Shown in pieces: positions 7,741-17,260 of a stretch of 64,000 nt of DNA. Origin of the DNA: Microbacterium dextranolyticum (GTDB lineage Bacteria > Actinomycetota > Actinomycetes > Actinomycetales > Microbacteriaceae); NCBI RefSeq assembly GCF_016907295.1, contig NZ_JAFBBR010000001.1, positions 3,100,001-3,164,000 of the forward strand, given 5' to 3'. A program made the translations under genes and the position numbers. The notes beneath the pieces are model-generated. The model was not told where the DNA came from and searched no databases. It saw only the letters and a list, made by a program, of their open reading frames with translations. How positions within the stretch are numbered: position 1 is the first letter of the stretch; each line of letters begins with the position of its first letter.

Positions 7741-8685
7741 ATGCGCACCGACGACCCCCGCCTCGACCCCGCGGAGCCCCTCGATCCCACGGGCGAGCAG
7801 TTCACGATCACCTCGGATGACGGGGGCACCACGGCGACGATCGCTCAGGTCGGCGCGTCGCTGCGGCACCTCGTCTCGGGCGGAACCGACCTCGTGCCGC
7901 CGTACCCGACCGGATCTCCCACTCCTGCCGGGTCGGGGATCGTCCTCGTGCCCTGGCCCAATCGCGTGCGGGACGGCCGGTGGAACGACGAGGGCGAGAC
8001 GCGCCAGCTCGCGATCAGCGAACCGGCCTACGGCAACGCGTCGCACGGCCTGCTGCGGTTCGCGCCGTATCGGCTCGCCGCGGCATCCCCCGACGCGGTG
8101 ACGCTGACGGCGACGATCTTCGCGCAGACGGGGTACCCCTATGTGCTCGGCACGGCGGTGACCTACGCCGTGACCGATGGAGCGCTCTCGGCGACGCACG
8201 TCATCCGCAACCTCGGTGCGGGTTCGGCGCCCGTCGCCCTCGGCACGCACCCGTACTTCTGCATCGGTGACGCTCCGACCGAGGACCTCGTCCTCACATC
8301 CTCCGGCGCCACGATGTTCACCGCCGACGCGCAGAAGATCCCGACAGGCGTCGCGGCGGTGGATGCGGCGACCGACCTTCGCGCCGGTCGCCGCCTCGGC
8401 GACCTCGACCTCGACACCGCGTACACCGACCTCGTGCGCGGCGACGACGGACGGGTGCACACGACCCTCGCCGCTCCCGACGGTCGTGCGATCGACGTCT
8501 GGCAGGGCGAGGGCTTCGACTACGTGCAGGTGTTCACGACCGACCGCTACCCCGGTCGCCCGCTCACGGTCGCGATCGAGCCCATGACCGCGCCGGCGGA
8601 TGCCTTCAACTCGGGCCGGAGCCTTCGCCGCCTCGCCACGGGCGAGAGCTGGACCCTGGAGTGGGGTGTGACCTTCTCGGCCTGA
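7741..8685 (+). CDS. Aldose 1-epimerase family protein
   Basis: A 314-residue galactose-mutarotase-like protein. Family hallmarks visible are VPWPNRVRDGRW near residue 64, the catalytic-type His in ASHGLLR near 100, GTHPYF near 177 and a C-terminal AIEPMTAPADAFN block carrying the general-base Glu. It interconverts alpha and beta anomers of sugars in the cytoplasm. The ATG at 7741 gives the usual start; it is preceded by CACAAT and 6 nt, so the transcript may be leaderless. No sugar genes adjoin it, so the substrate is open. Confidence 0.88.
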   Translation: MRTDDPRLDPAEPLDPTGEQFTITSDDGGTTATIAQVGASLRHLVSGGTDLVPPYPTGSPTPAGSGIVLVPWPNRVRDGRWNDEGETRQLAISEPAYGNASHGLLRFAPYRLAAASPDAVTLTATIFAQTGYPYVLGTAVTYAVTDGALSATHVIRNLGAGSAPVALGTHPYFCIGDAPTEDLVLTSSGATMFTADAQKIPTGVAAVDAATDLRAGRRLGDLDLDTAYTDLVRGDDGRVHTTLAAPDGRAIDVWQGEGFDYVQVFTTDRYPGRPLTVAIEPMTAPADAFNSGRSLRRLATGESWTLEWGVTFSA

Positions 8686-8777
8686 CCGGCCAGCCGCCCG
8701 ATCCGGCACCTCCCGCCCCGGCACCCGCCCCACCGGCCCACCGACCCACCGGCCACAGAGCCGTTCGCCGGCGGCCC

Positions 8778-8783
8778 TACACT
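8778..8783 (+). promoter_or_regulatory. -10 hexamer TACACT of a leaderless promoter
   Basis: TACACT is followed by 6 nt and the ATG at 8790; no Shine-Dalgarno is present. This spacing places the transcription start at the start codon. Confidence 0.6.
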
Positions 8784-8789
8784 GGCGCC

Positions 8790-9869
8790 ATGACCACGAC
8801 CGACGCCACCGACCGGACCCCGACGCTGCGCGCCGAGGCCGAGGCCCTCATCGCCGCGGCGGTCGGAGGGATCGTCGGCGGGGCGATGGGCCTGCTGCTG
8901 AGCATGTTCGGCCTCGCGTCATCGCTGTGGGGCGAGTGGAGCTTTGCGGTGTGGGCGGGGCTCGCGGCATCCGTCTCTGCGGGCGTCAGCTCTGCCGTGG
9001 GCTACTGGCGCGCCCGCTCTCTGGGCGGAAGGTCGTGGCGGCGCGACGTCGCGAACTGGCGCTACGTGGTGTCGACCGTCTCGGTGGTGATCGCCCACGG
9101 AGCCCTCGCGGCCATCACGACGGCGGCGCTGTTCGCGGTGCTCGCCCGTGCGTTCATCGGCGTCTCGCTGAACGGATTCTGGTCGACGGTTCTCCTCGGT
9201 GTCACGGCGGGGCTGGCGGGGTGGCTGAGCTACCTCTCGGCCTCGCGAATGACCACGCAGCGGCTCACGACCCTGCTCGTCTCGTTCATCACGATCGGCA
9301 CGCTGGCCGCGATGGTCACGACGTCCGATCCGCTCTGGTGGGAGTACCACTTCAGCCAGCTGGGCACCTTCGGCGACGTGTCGAGCCTGCTGTTCAACGG
9401 CACGCTGATCGCCGGCGGCCTGCTCGTCACGACGTTCACGCTCTACGTCGGCAACGACCTCAGGGCTCTCGGAGAGTCGGAGCGGGGCATCCGGACCGTG
9501 ATGACGGCGCTCGGCATCATGGGCATCATGCTCGCCTGCGTCGGCATCTTCCCCGTGAACGTCAACATGCTGCTGCACAATCTGTCGGCCTCGGGCATGG
9601 CACTGATGTTCCTGCTGCTGCTCGTCGGGGGACCGTGGATCGTGCGGCGGATGCCGCGTGCCTACTTCCTGGCGTCGTGGGCCTTCCTCGCCGCACTCGT
9701 CGTCTCGATCGTGCTCTTCGCGGTCGGCTACTTCGGGCTCACCGCGTTCGAGATCGTCGTGTTCGCGCTGATCTTCGGGTGGCTGTCGGTGTTCATCCGC
9801 TTCATGGGCGTCGCCGACCAGCCCGAACCGCCGATCCCCGGCATGCCGGCGCGTTCCGCGCGCGACTGA
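8790..9869 (+). CDS. DUF998-like multi-pass membrane protein
   Basis: A 359-residue protein with about nine hydrophobic segments and short loops. The middle part, beginning ITIGTLAAMVTTSDPLWWEYHFSQLGTFGD, resembles the DUF998 / Frag1-like membrane family: a Trp-rich loop followed by 'SQLG' and later 'NLSA'. Function unknown; no charged residues suggest a transporter. The ATG follows a -10 hexamer by 6 nt with no ribosome-binding site, so it is likely leaderless. It stands alone, convergent with the amino-acid permease. Confidence 0.8.
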   Translation: MTTTDATDRTPTLRAEAEALIAAAVGGIVGGAMGLLLSMFGLASSLWGEWSFAVWAGLAASVSAGVSSAVGYWRARSLGGRSWRRDVANWRYVVSTVSVVIAHGALAAITTAALFAVLARAFIGVSLNGFWSTVLLGVTAGLAGWLSYLSASRMTTQRLTTLLVSFITIGTLAAMVTTSDPLWWEYHFSQLGTFGDVSSLLFNGTLIAGGLLVTTFTLYVGNDLRALGESERGIRTVMTALGIMGIMLACVGIFPVNVNMLLHNLSASGMALMFLLLLVGGPWIVRRMPRAYFLASWAFLAALVVSIVLFAVGYFGLTAFEIVVFALIFGWLSVFIRFMGVADQPEPPIPGMPARSARD

Positions 9870-9890
9870 TCGGCCGCACCACCGGCATCC

Positions 9891-9922
9891 GGGAGGGAGT
9901 CCGCCGTCGGGAAGTCCTCCCG
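9891..9922. terminator. Hairpin between convergent genes
   Basis: CGGGAGG / CCTCCCG arms with an 18-nt loop, and an alternative TCGGGA / TCCCGA stem at 9907-9923. It lies between the stops of the DUF998 gene and the permease; no T-tract. Confidence 0.4.
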
Positions 9923-9952
9923 AGCACCGATCTCCTCTCGAACGATGACCGC

Positions 9953-11506
9953 TTACAGCACCGGATGCGTGCCCGTGTAGCCCTCGCGCTCGCGCGCGGC
10001 CTCGGCGATCCGCCCGCGCTGGGCGTACCAGCCGGCGATCAGCAGCGGGACGAGCAGCACGGTGGATGCCAGCACCCATCGCCCCGTCTCGGAGAAGGCC
10101 ATCGTGACCAGCACGAAGGCGAGGAACACGAGCGTCAGCCACGCGGTGAACGGCGACCCGAACAGTCGGAAGGAGGGCCGGGTCGCCCGGCCGGCGGCCG
10201 CCCACTTCTGCAGCCGCATCTGGCAGAGGATGATGGTCGTCCAGCCGCCGATGATGCCGATGGCCGACACCTCGAGCACGATGTCGAACGCCTTCGAGGG
10301 CGCGATCGCGTTGAGGCCGACGCCCAGCAGGGTGATCGTCGCGGTGAGGAGGATGCCTCCGTACGGCACGCCGTTGCGGCTCATGCGCTCGGTGAAGCGG
10401 GGCGCCGAGCCGTTGACCGCCATGGAGCGCAGGATCCGCCCCGTGGAGTACAGCCCGGCATTGAGCGATGAGAGCGCCGCCGTCAGGACGACGAAGTTCA
10501 TGACGGATGCCGAGACGACACCCGCCTGCGGTGAGCCGATGTGGGAGAAGAACGTCACGAACGGCGACTCGTCGGCCGAGTACGAGGTGGAGGGAAGCAG
10601 CAGCGACAGCAGCAGCACCGAGCCGACGTAGAACACGGAGATCCGGAAGATCACGGTGTTGACCGCCTTGGGCATGACCTTCCGCGGCTCGGCGGTCTCT
10701 CCGGCGGCGATGCCGACGAGCTCGATCGCGGCGTATGCGAAGACGACGCCGCTGATCGCGATGCCGGGGGCCCAGAGTCCGTTCGGGAAGAGACCGCCGT
10801 TGTCGGCGATCACGCTGAGACCGGTGGCACCGACGTCGGTGTGACCGACGAAGACGAGGAAGATCACCCCGACCACGAGGAAGACCACCAGCGCGGTCAC
10901 CTTGATGAGGGCGAACCAGAACTCCATCTCGCCGAACACCTTGACCGAGACGAGGTTCAGCGACAGGACGACGACGAGGGCCACGAGGGCGATGACCCAC
11001 TGCGGCACCGCCTGCAGCGGCGGCCAGTACGGCGCCCAGAACTTGACGTAGAGCGCGATGGCGGTGACGTCGACGATCGAGGTGAACGCCCAGTTCAGGA
11101 AGTACAGCCAGCCCGCGGTGTACGCCATCTTCTCGCCGTAGAACTCGCGGGCGTACGAGACGAAAGATCCCGACGACGGGCGATGCAGCACGAGTTCGCC
11201 GAGCGCGCGCAGGATCAGGAAGGCGAAGAAGCCGCAGATCGCGAAGACGATCACGAGCGAGGGGCCCGAGGCTTCGAGCCGGCCGCCCGCGCCGAGGAAC
11301 AGTCCGGTTCCGATGGCCCCGCCGATCGCGATCATCTGGATCTGCCGCGGCCCGAGCGTCCTGTGGTATCCGGCCTCTTCGCTCGAGAAGTCCTGGCTGG
11401 CCTGCGCGACGTCGCCGACGAGCTCACGTCTGCTCTCCGCCGCCTGCCCCGGGTCGTGTGCCGCGTGGCGCATCGCGTTCTCGCGCGACCTCGGATCCTG
11501 CGTCAT
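9953..11506 (-). CDS. Amino-acid permease (APC superfamily, AnsP/AroP/GABA type)
   Basis: A 517-residue, 12-TM transporter. The first TM starts with the family signature [21 protein letters not shown] near residue 55, followed by [13 protein letters not shown] and, near residue 300, [17 protein letters not shown]. These motifs define the amino-acid/proton symporters that include asparagine, aromatic and GABA permeases; the substrate cannot be assigned. A 50-residue hydrophilic N-terminus precedes TM1. The start ATG at 11506 has AGGGGAG 8 nt upstream. Monocistronic. Confidence 0.88.
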   Translation of the reverse strand: MTQDPRSRENAMRHAAHDPGQAAESRRELVGDVAQASQDFSSEEAGYHRTLGPRQIQMIAIGGAIGTGLFLGAGGRLEASGPSLVIVFAICGFFAFLILRALGELVLHRPSSGSFVSYAREFYGEKMAYTAGWLYFLNWAFTSIVDVTAIALYVKFWAPYWPPLQAVPQWVIALVALVVVLSLNLVSVKVFGEMEFWFALIKVTALVVFLVVGVIFLVFVGHTDVGATGLSVIADNGGLFPNGLWAPGIAISGVVFAYAAIELVGIAAGETAEPRKVMPKAVNTVIFRISVFYVGSVLLLSLLLPSTSYSADESPFVTFFSHIGSPQAGVVSASVMNFVVLTAALSSLNAGLYSTGRILRSMAVNGSAPRFTERMSRNGVPYGGILLTATITLLGVGLNAIAPSKAFDIVLEVSAIGIIGGWTTIILCQMRLQKWAAAGRATRPSFRLFGSPFTAWLTLVFLAFVLVTMAFSETGRWVLASTVLLVPLLIAGWYAQRGRIAEAAREREGYTGTHPVL

Positions 11507-11625
11507 GACGGTGCTCCCCTCTCGCCGCCCTGCGGGCGATGCCCCACCGTACTCCTCGCGGCATTCTTCGCGTGGGACATCCGCCACCGGCCGCGCCACG
11601 ATCGTCTCGACGTCGCCGAACCGGC

Positions 11626-11657
11626 GATGCCCGGCGGGGTGGTCTCCGCCGGGCATC
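11626..11657 (-). terminator. Terminator hairpin after the RND transporter
   Basis: Perfect 12-bp stem GATGCCCGGCGG / CCGCCGGGCATC with an 8-nt loop, starting 23 nt past the stop of the RND gene. The stem is built from the over-represented GATGCC/GGCATC word. Confidence 0.7.
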
Positions 11658-11680
11658 CCCGTTCGCGTTCTGGTGGTCCG

Positions 11681-14600
11681 TCAGTGCGCGTGGCGCGCGC
11701 GGCGCGGATGCAGCTCCGGGTCGGCGTCCGCGGCGTCGTCCGGCCCCGCAACGGCCGCCTCGTCGCCCGCGTGCGCACGACGGGCATCCCGCCGCTCGCG
11801 GCGCCCCTCGACGAGGTTGTACAGCGTCGGCAGCACAAGGAGCGTGAGCACCGTCGACGAGATGAGTCCGCCGATCACGACGACCGCGAGGGGCTGCGAG
11901 ATGAAGCCTCCATGCCCCGTGATCCCGAGCGCCATGGGGGTCAGCGCGAAGATCGTCGCGAGCGCTGTCATGAGGATCGGGCGGAGCCTGCGCGAGCCGC
12001 CCGCGATCGTCGCATCGTGCGCCGACAGCCCCTTCTCGCGGTACTGGTTGACGAGGTCGACGAGCACGATCGCGTTCGTGACGACGATGCCGATGAGCAT
12101 GAGCACGCCGATGAGGGATGCCACACCGAGCGGCACACCCGTCGCGATCTGCAGCAGGATCGCACCGGTCGCCGCGAACGGCACCGACACGAGCAGCAGC
12201 AGCGGCTGGCGCAGCGACTTGAAGGTGGCGACCATCACGATGTAGACGATGAGGATCGCGGCGAGCATCGCGAGACCGAGCTGCCCGAAGGCATCCTGCT
12301 GCTGCGTGATCACGCCGCCGATCTTCGCGTTGGCGCCGGTCGGCAGGTCGAGGCCGGTGAGGGCTGCGCGCACCGAGGCGGACGCGGTGTTGAGGTTGTC
12401 GGTCGACGGGGTGACCGTGACCGTGGCAGTGCGCTGCCCGCGCTGCGTGGTGATCGTCGTCGGCCCCTGGCTCTCGGCGACCGTCGCGATCTGGTCGAGG
12501 CGGCGCAGGCCGGCGGCGGTGGGCACCTCGAACGCGCGCAGCTGGTCGATCGTCGCCGGCACCGACGCGGTCTGCAGGTACACGGTGACGGCGGTGCCGT
12601 CGATCTCGACCGTGCCGATCTGACGCGGCTGCATCGTGTTGGCGACGATGCCGCCGACGGCGACCTCGGACAGGCCGGCCGATGCGGCCTTGTCGCGGTC
12701 GACGGTCACGGCGACGTAGGGCAGGGATGCCGAGAGGTTCGAGGTGACCTGGCCGATGCCCTCCTTGCCGCCGAGCGACTGGACGACGGCGTCGGTGGCG
12801 GTCCGCAGGGCATCCGACGACGGTGCGTTGACATCGACCTCGACGCTGCTCGACCCGAATCCGCCCTGACCGGCCGAGACGGTGACGTCGCCGACGTCGG
12901 AGAGCGCACCGACCGCGCTCTGCACGTCGTCACGCACCCGCTCCTGGTTGGCGGCGGGGTCGGTCGTGATGGAGTACGTGATGCCTGACGACCCACCCGA
13001 GAACGCGTCGCGCACGGCCGAACCGGTCGAACCGATCGACGTCTGGATCGTCTTGATGCCGGTGACGCCGAGCAGGGCCTGTTCGACCTTCTTCGCCGCG
13101 GCGTCCTCGGCGTCGAGGCTCGCCGCGGGCGCGAGCTGCTGACGCACCGTGAAGGTGTTCTGCCCGCTGTCGCCGAGGAAGTTGGTCTTCATGAGCGGCA
13201 CCGCGGCCAGCGTCCCGCCGAGCACCAGCACGGCGACCAGCAGCGTCACCCACGAGTGCTTCAGCGTCCACGACAGGATCGGCAGGTAGGCCCGCTGCAG
13301 GCGCGACGGCGGCGCGGCGGGGTTCTCGGGGTCGATCGGATCGCCGTTCTCGTCGACCACCGGCTTGCCGGGGCGCAGGAACCAGTACGCGAGCACGGGG
13401 ACGATCGTGAGCGCGACGAAAAGCGACGCCGCCATCGCGATCGTGACGGTCAGCGCGAAGGGCCGGAAGAGTTCTCCGGTGACGTCCCCGACGAACGCGA
13501 TCGGCAAGAACACGGCGACGGTGGTGATGGTGGATGCCGTGATGGCGGCCGCCACCTCGCGCACGGCGAGAAGGATGGAGGCCCGTTTGTCGGCGTCGCC
13601 GACGTAGTGGCGCTTGATGTTCTCGATGACGACGATGGAGTCGTCGACGACACGGCCGATGGCGATCGTCAGGGCGCCGAGGGTCAGGATGTTCAGCGAG
13701 TAGCCGAACGCCTGGATGCCGACGAAGGTGATCAGCACGCTCGTCGGGATCGAGATGGCGGCGACGAGGGTCGAGCGCACCGACAGCAGGAACAGGAAGA
13801 TCACAAGGACGGCGAACACGAGGCCGAGCAGGCCCTCCTGCGCGAGCGACTCGATCGACTGCTCGATGAAGGGCGCCTGGTCGAAGACGACCGTGAACGA
13901 GGCATCCGCACCGATGTCGTCCTGCAGGTGCGGCAGCAGCGCGGTGACCGCGCGCGACACGTCGACCGTGTTGGCGGCGGGCAGCTTGGTGATCGCGATC
14001 GTGAGCGCCGGCTCGCCGTTCACCCGCGAGATCGACGTGATCGGGTCTTGGACGAGCGCCACGGCGGAGACGGTCCCCACCGTGACGGTGCCGGCCGCGG
14101 CCTGGGCGGGGGTGGAGGGAACAAGCGGGAGTGCCGCGATTTCGTCCGACGAGGTCAGCTTGGCACCGGTCTGCACCGTGAGGCTCTTGTCGCCCTCGCT
14201 GACCGACCCGCCCGGGAAGAGCACACCATTCGCTTTCAGCGCGTCGGTGATGGCCGTCTGGCTGTATCCGGCGGCGGCGAGCTTGGCCTGATCGGGGGTG
14301 ATCGTCACACGCTCGCCCCGGCCGCCGACGATCGAGGCCGACGCGACGCCCGAGACGTCCTCGAGGTCGGGGATGACGCTCGCTTTCAGCTGGCTCTGGA
14401 TCTTCGCCGCGTCGCTGTAGCCGGTGACGGCGAGCGAGATGACCGGCAGGTCGTCGATCGAGAACGACACGACGTTCGGCTCGACACTGTCGGGCAGAGT
14501 CGACTTGATGCGGTTGATCGCCTGCAGGAGCTTCTGCTCCGCCGTCGCGAGATCGGTGCCGTACGTGAACGACGCCTGCACGATCGACGCGTTCGTCGTG

Positions 14601-14854
14601 CTGGTCGCCGTCGTGGACTCGAGGCCCGGGATGCCTTGGATCGCGGTCTCGATCGGGGTCGACACGTCGTTGTTCACGACATCGGGTGACGCGCCCGGAT
14701 ACGTCGTGAGGATCGACAGCTGCGGGAACTCGATCGATGGGATGAGTTCCTGTTTGAGGCTCGTCAGCGCGATTCCGCCGAAGATCGCGGCGACGATCGT
14801 GATCAGCGCGATGAGCGCGCGGTTCTTCAAGCTCAAGACGGCGAGGTGCGACAC
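11681..14854 (-). CDS. RND (AcrB/HAE1-type) efflux transporter
   Basis: A 1057-residue protein of typical RND length. TM1 and the first periplasmic-type loop begin LAVLSLKNRALIALITIV... with the QYPGASP-like segment TTYPGASPDVVNNDVSTPIE; a GRVVDDSIVVIENI block marks TM4 with its proton-relay aspartates. This family exports drugs, lipids or metals by proton antiport; in a Gram-positive it acts without an outer-membrane channel. Two adjacent GTG codons (14857, 14854) could start it; I prefer 14854 because its spacing from GGAAAGG is better and relatives begin at this point. A TetR-like palindrome lies 49-72 nt upstream, but no regulator gene is adjacent. Confidence 0.9.
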   Translation of the reverse strand: MSHLAVLSLKNRALIALITIVAAIFGGIALTSLKQELIPSIEFPQLSILTTYPGASPDVVNNDVSTPIETAIQGIPGLESTTATSTTNASIVQASFTYGTDLATAEQKLLQAINRIKSTLPDSVEPNVVSFSIDDLPVISLAVTGYSDAAKIQSQLKASVIPDLEDVSGVASASIVGGRGERVTITPDQAKLAAAGYSQTAITDALKANGVLFPGGSVSEGDKSLTVQTGAKLTSSDEIAALPLVPSTPAQAAAGTVTVGTVSAVALVQDPITSISRVNGEPALTIAITKLPAANTVDVSRAVTALLPHLQDDIGADASFTVVFDQAPFIEQSIESLAQEGLLGLVFAVLVIFLFLLSVRSTLVAAISIPTSVLITFVGIQAFGYSLNILTLGALTIAIGRVVDDSIVVIENIKRHYVGDADKRASILLAVREVAAAITASTITTVAVFLPIAFVGDVTGELFRPFALTVTIAMAASLFVALTIVPVLAYWFLRPGKPVVDENGDPIDPENPAAPPSRLQRAYLPILSWTLKHSWVTLLVAVLVLGGTLAAVPLMKTNFLGDSGQNTFTVRQQLAPAASLDAEDAAAKKVEQALLGVTGIKTIQTSIGSTGSAVRDAFSGGSSGITYSITTDPAANQERVRDDVQSAVGALSDVGDVTVSAGQGGFGSSSVEVDVNAPSSDALRTATDAVVQSLGGKEGIGQVTSNLSASLPYVAVTVDRDKAASAGLSEVAVGGIVANTMQPRQIGTVEIDGTAVTVYLQTASVPATIDQLRAFEVPTAAGLRRLDQIATVAESQGPTTITTQRGQRTATVTVTPSTDNLNTASASVRAALTGLDLPTGANAKIGGVITQQQDAFGQLGLAMLAAILIVYIVMVATFKSLRQPLLLLVSVPFAATGAILLQIATGVPLGVASLIGVLMLIGIVVTNAIVLVDLVNQYREKGLSAHDATIAGGSRRLRPILMTALATIFALTPMALGITGHGGFISQPLAVVVIGGLISSTVLTLLVLPTLYNLVEGRRERRDARRAHAGDEAAVAGPDDAADADPELHPRRARHAH

Positions 14855-14902
14855 CACGTGCCTTTCCGGTGAGCGCCCCTGCGTTGCGGCGGATGTGCGA
14901 CG

Positions 14903-14926
14903 GATCGATACACGGATGTATCGATC
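14903..14926. promoter_or_regulatory. 24-bp palindrome, TetR-type operator candidate
   Basis: GATCGATACA-CGGA-TGTATCGATC, perfect 10-bp arms, 49 nt upstream of the RND gene's start codon. Size and symmetry fit a TetR-family repressor site. Confidence 0.6.
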
Positions 14927-15038
14927 CCATTCTCGCACGCGCCCCACGGACCGTCGGCAGGGGGTTATCCCTACGATGCGCAATGCCCGCGTCTCGGATG
15001 CGTGCGCGTGCGCGTCGCCCCGCGACGGCGGCGCGGAT

Positions 15039-15416
15039 TCATCCCGCGACGAGCCGCCCGAGCATGAGTCCCGCCGTCGCGGCGGCGACGCACACCAGCA
15101 ACGTGCCGACGATGTTGAGCCACGCCCAGTTGCGGCGGCCCCGCCGCGCCAGCAGAACCGTGTCGACCGAGACCGTGCTGAACGTGGTGAAGCCGCCGAG
15201 CACCCCGACCCCGATGATCGCGAGGCCCACAGGAACGACCAGTGCACCGAGTCCCGTGACAAGACCCAGCAGGAACGATCCGACACCGTTGACGAGGAGG
15301 ATGCCGAGGGGGAAGACATCCTTTCGACCGCGCATGACGAAGCCGTCGATCAGGTAGCGCATGCCCGCTCCGACCCCACCCCCGACGAGCAGTGCGATCC
15401 ACGCCGCCGGGGTCAC
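15039..15416 (-). CDS. crcB: CrcB fluoride channel, subunit 2
   Basis: A 125-residue protein with four TM segments and the Fluc/CrcB signatures NGVGSFLLG (Asn of TM2) and GGFTTFSTV. It starts with a GTG overlapping the stop of the upstream crcB (GTGA). Fluc channels work as dual-topology dimers; paired genes such as these form heterodimers with opposite orientation. The pair exports fluoride down its gradient. I saw no fluoride riboswitch upstream. Confidence 0.93.
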   Translation of the reverse strand: MTPAAWIALLVGGGVGAGMRYLIDGFVMRGRKDVFPLGILLVNGVGSFLLGLVTGLGALVVPVGLAIIGVGVLGGFTTFSTVSVDTVLLARRGRRNWAWLNIVGTLLVCVAAATAGLMLGRLVAG

Positions 15417-15871
15417 TCGGCATCCCCCGGCGCGAGCGCGTCCGGATCCGCCGACCCGTCGGCGTTCCGGGCAGTCAGCCGCAGCCCGAGGTCGAGGCCC
15501 AGCGCTGCGGCGACCATCCCGCCGAACAGGGACACCGCGATGAGCGCGACCCCCACGATCGGCACGGCGGCCGAGACGGTCGAGGCCTGCACCGCGAACG
15601 CGCTGTATGTCGTGAACCCTCCGACGACTCCTGTGCCGAGGAACAGCCGCAGATGCGGGCGCCGCTCGCCCGCCCAGCCGACGACACCGCCGAGTAGGAA
15701 CGATCCCGCGAGATTGATCGCGAGGGTCACCGCGGGGACGACGAGAGGGTGGACGCCATCGCCGGGAACCGTCAGCGGCACGACGATGATCGCCCGCGCC
15801 GCCACCCCGAGCACGCCGCCGAGGACCACGAGCCCGAGAGCGAGCGGGGAGAACCAGGGATGCCGGACCAT
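15413..15871 (-). CDS. crcB: CrcB fluoride channel, subunit 1
   Basis: A 152-residue protein, four TM segments, motifs NLAGSFLLG and GGFTTYSAF. It is slightly longer than its partner because of an acidic C-terminal tail ending in the GTGA overlap. It lies 17 nt beyond the topoisomerase stop... that is, upstream in transcription is the topoisomerase IB gene on the same strand, so it may be co-transcribed. With the next gene it should make a heterodimeric fluoride channel in the membrane. Confidence 0.93.
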   Translation of the reverse strand: MVRHPWFSPLALGLVVLGGVLGVAARAIIVVPLTVPGDGVHPLVVPAVTLAINLAGSFLLGGVVGWAGERRPHLRLFLGTGVVGGFTTYSAFAVQASTVSAAVPIVGVALIAVSLFGGMVAAALGLDLGLRLTARNADGSADPDALAPGDAE

Positions 15872-15888
15872 GTCCGCAGGATATTGCC

Positions 15889-16851
15889 TCAGCCGAGGAG
15901 GAGCGCACGGATCGCCGATTCCGGAGAGACCGTCGTGTCCAGCAGCGCCCCGCGCCGATAGCGTGCGAACACGCGCGGATCGATGTACGAGCTGCGGGCG
16001 ACGGCGGGAGTGTTGCCGAGCGTCTCGGCCGCCGCCTTCACTGCCAGCACCTCGGCTCGTCTGCGCTCCGAGGTCGTCGACACGGTTCCGATCCGGGCGA
16101 GGGCGTCGGCGGCGCGGACCGTCCCGCGCAGCGTCCGGAAGTCCTTCGCCGTGAAGGCACCGCCCGTCATCGTCCGGACGTACACGTTCACGTCGCGCGG
16201 TGTCAGCGCGACGCGTCGCCGCCCCCGTTCGTAAGCCAGGAGCGGCGAGGCGGGGCGGCCCGCGACGAGCAGCTCGACGACGGCCGCGAGCTCGGCGTCG
16301 TCGACGTCGATGCTCTGCCGCTTTCCGCTCTTGCCCGGGAACCGCAGGCTCGTGATGGATGCCTCGACCGCGGCATCCCGTCGACGCAGCGTCGTCAGCC
16401 CGCGACTGCCGTTCCTCACCAGATAGCGTGCGCTCCCCACGCGGGGTGCGGCGAGATCCAGCAGCCGGAACGCGGTCGCGAGCACGCGTTCGCGGTCGAG
16501 TGCGGCACGACGCAGCGACACGGTGACCCGCCCACGGGCGCGCGGCAGCGACTCGGCCAACTGCAGGGCGCGGGCGTACTTGCCCTTGTCGCGTCGGGTC
16601 GACCAGTCGGGGTGGTAGAGGTACTGAACCCGCCCCGCCTCGTCGACGCCCGTCGCCTGGATGTGGCCGTTGGGTGCGGCGCTGATCCAGACGTCGGACC
16701 ACGCGGGCGGGATCACGAGAGACGCGATCCGCTCCCGCTCGGCGGCGGGAACGGCGGCACCGTCGGCATCCGTGTATCGGAAGCCCGACCCGGCGCGCAG
16801 GCGGCGGTAGCCCTGGTCGGAGCCGGGGCGCACGCGTGCGAGACGCGGCAC
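15889..16851 (-). CDS. DNA topoisomerase IB (poxvirus-like)
   Basis: A 320-residue type IB topoisomerase. The N-terminal domain shows VIPPAWSDVWISAAPNGHIQATG and YHPDWSTRRDKGK blocks; the catalytic domain has KDFRTLRGT (in place of KDFRTWxGT) near residue 240 and the active-site Tyr in ARSSYIDPRVF near 300. It relaxes supercoils by making a 3'-phosphotyrosyl nick. The GTG start at 16851 begins one base after the stop of the upstream Rho-N-like gene. Bacterial copies are accessory to the gyrase/TopA set. Confidence 0.9.
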   Translation of the reverse strand: MPRLARVRPGSDQGYRRLRAGSGFRYTDADGAAVPAAERERIASLVIPPAWSDVWISAAPNGHIQATGVDEAGRVQYLYHPDWSTRRDKGKYARALQLAESLPRARGRVTVSLRRAALDRERVLATAFRLLDLAAPRVGSARYLVRNGSRGLTTLRRRDAAVEASITSLRFPGKSGKRQSIDVDDAELAAVVELLVAGRPASPLLAYERGRRRVALTPRDVNVYVRTMTGGAFTAKDFRTLRGTVRAADALARIGTVSTTSERRRAEVLAVKAAAETLGNTPAVARSSYIDPRVFARYRRGALLDTTVSPESAIRALLLG

Positions 16852-16852
16852 G

Positions 16853-17122
16853 TCAGGAGTCTCGGAGCATGTCGACGAGCTCCGCCTTCCGCTTGCCGGA
16901 GTACCCGGTGAGGCCGAGCTCCTTCGCCCGTGCGCGCAGCTCGGCGACGGTCCAGTCCTCGTACGACCCGGCCTCGCCGCCGCGCCGGCCGACTGCTTTC
17001 GCGCCGTCGCGGGCCACGGCGTTCGAGATGCGCGCGGCCTTCTGCTTCGAGTCACCCTGCTCTCGGAGCTCTTCGTACAGCTGCGGATTCTTCAGGGATG
17101 GAGGTGTCGAATTCTGTGGCAT
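16853..17122 (-). CDS. DUF7218 / Rho-termination-factor-N-like small protein
   Basis: An 89-residue protein. Its N-half contains NPQLYEELREQGDSKQKAARISNA, and the C-half YEDWTVAELRARAKELGLTGYSGKRKAELVDMLR is a SAP/Rho-N-type helix-extended-helix motif that binds nucleic acid. It is directly upstream of topoisomerase IB (one-base gap), so the two are almost certainly one transcript; a DNA-associated role is inferred. Conserved in Actinobacteria. Confidence 0.88.
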   Translation of the reverse strand: MPQNSTPPSLKNPQLYEELREQGDSKQKAARISNAVARDGAKAVGRRGGEAGSYEDWTVAELRARAKELGLTGYSGKRKAELVDMLRDS

Positions 17123-17260
17123 ACATCGGCCCTATCGCAGGGGGAGGGCGCCTGGCAAGGGGGTCACTGCGCAGCCGATGTCGGAGGTACCGTCGGGTCG
17201 TCACGGAGCCGTGGCGTCATGGCGTACCCCATGACCTCCCCGAAGGAAAAGGAGCATTCC

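Noticed and set aside
15872..15888. Fluoride riboswitch for the crcB pair
   Set aside because: Only 17 nt separate crcB from the topoisomerase stop and no aptamer-like fold fits.
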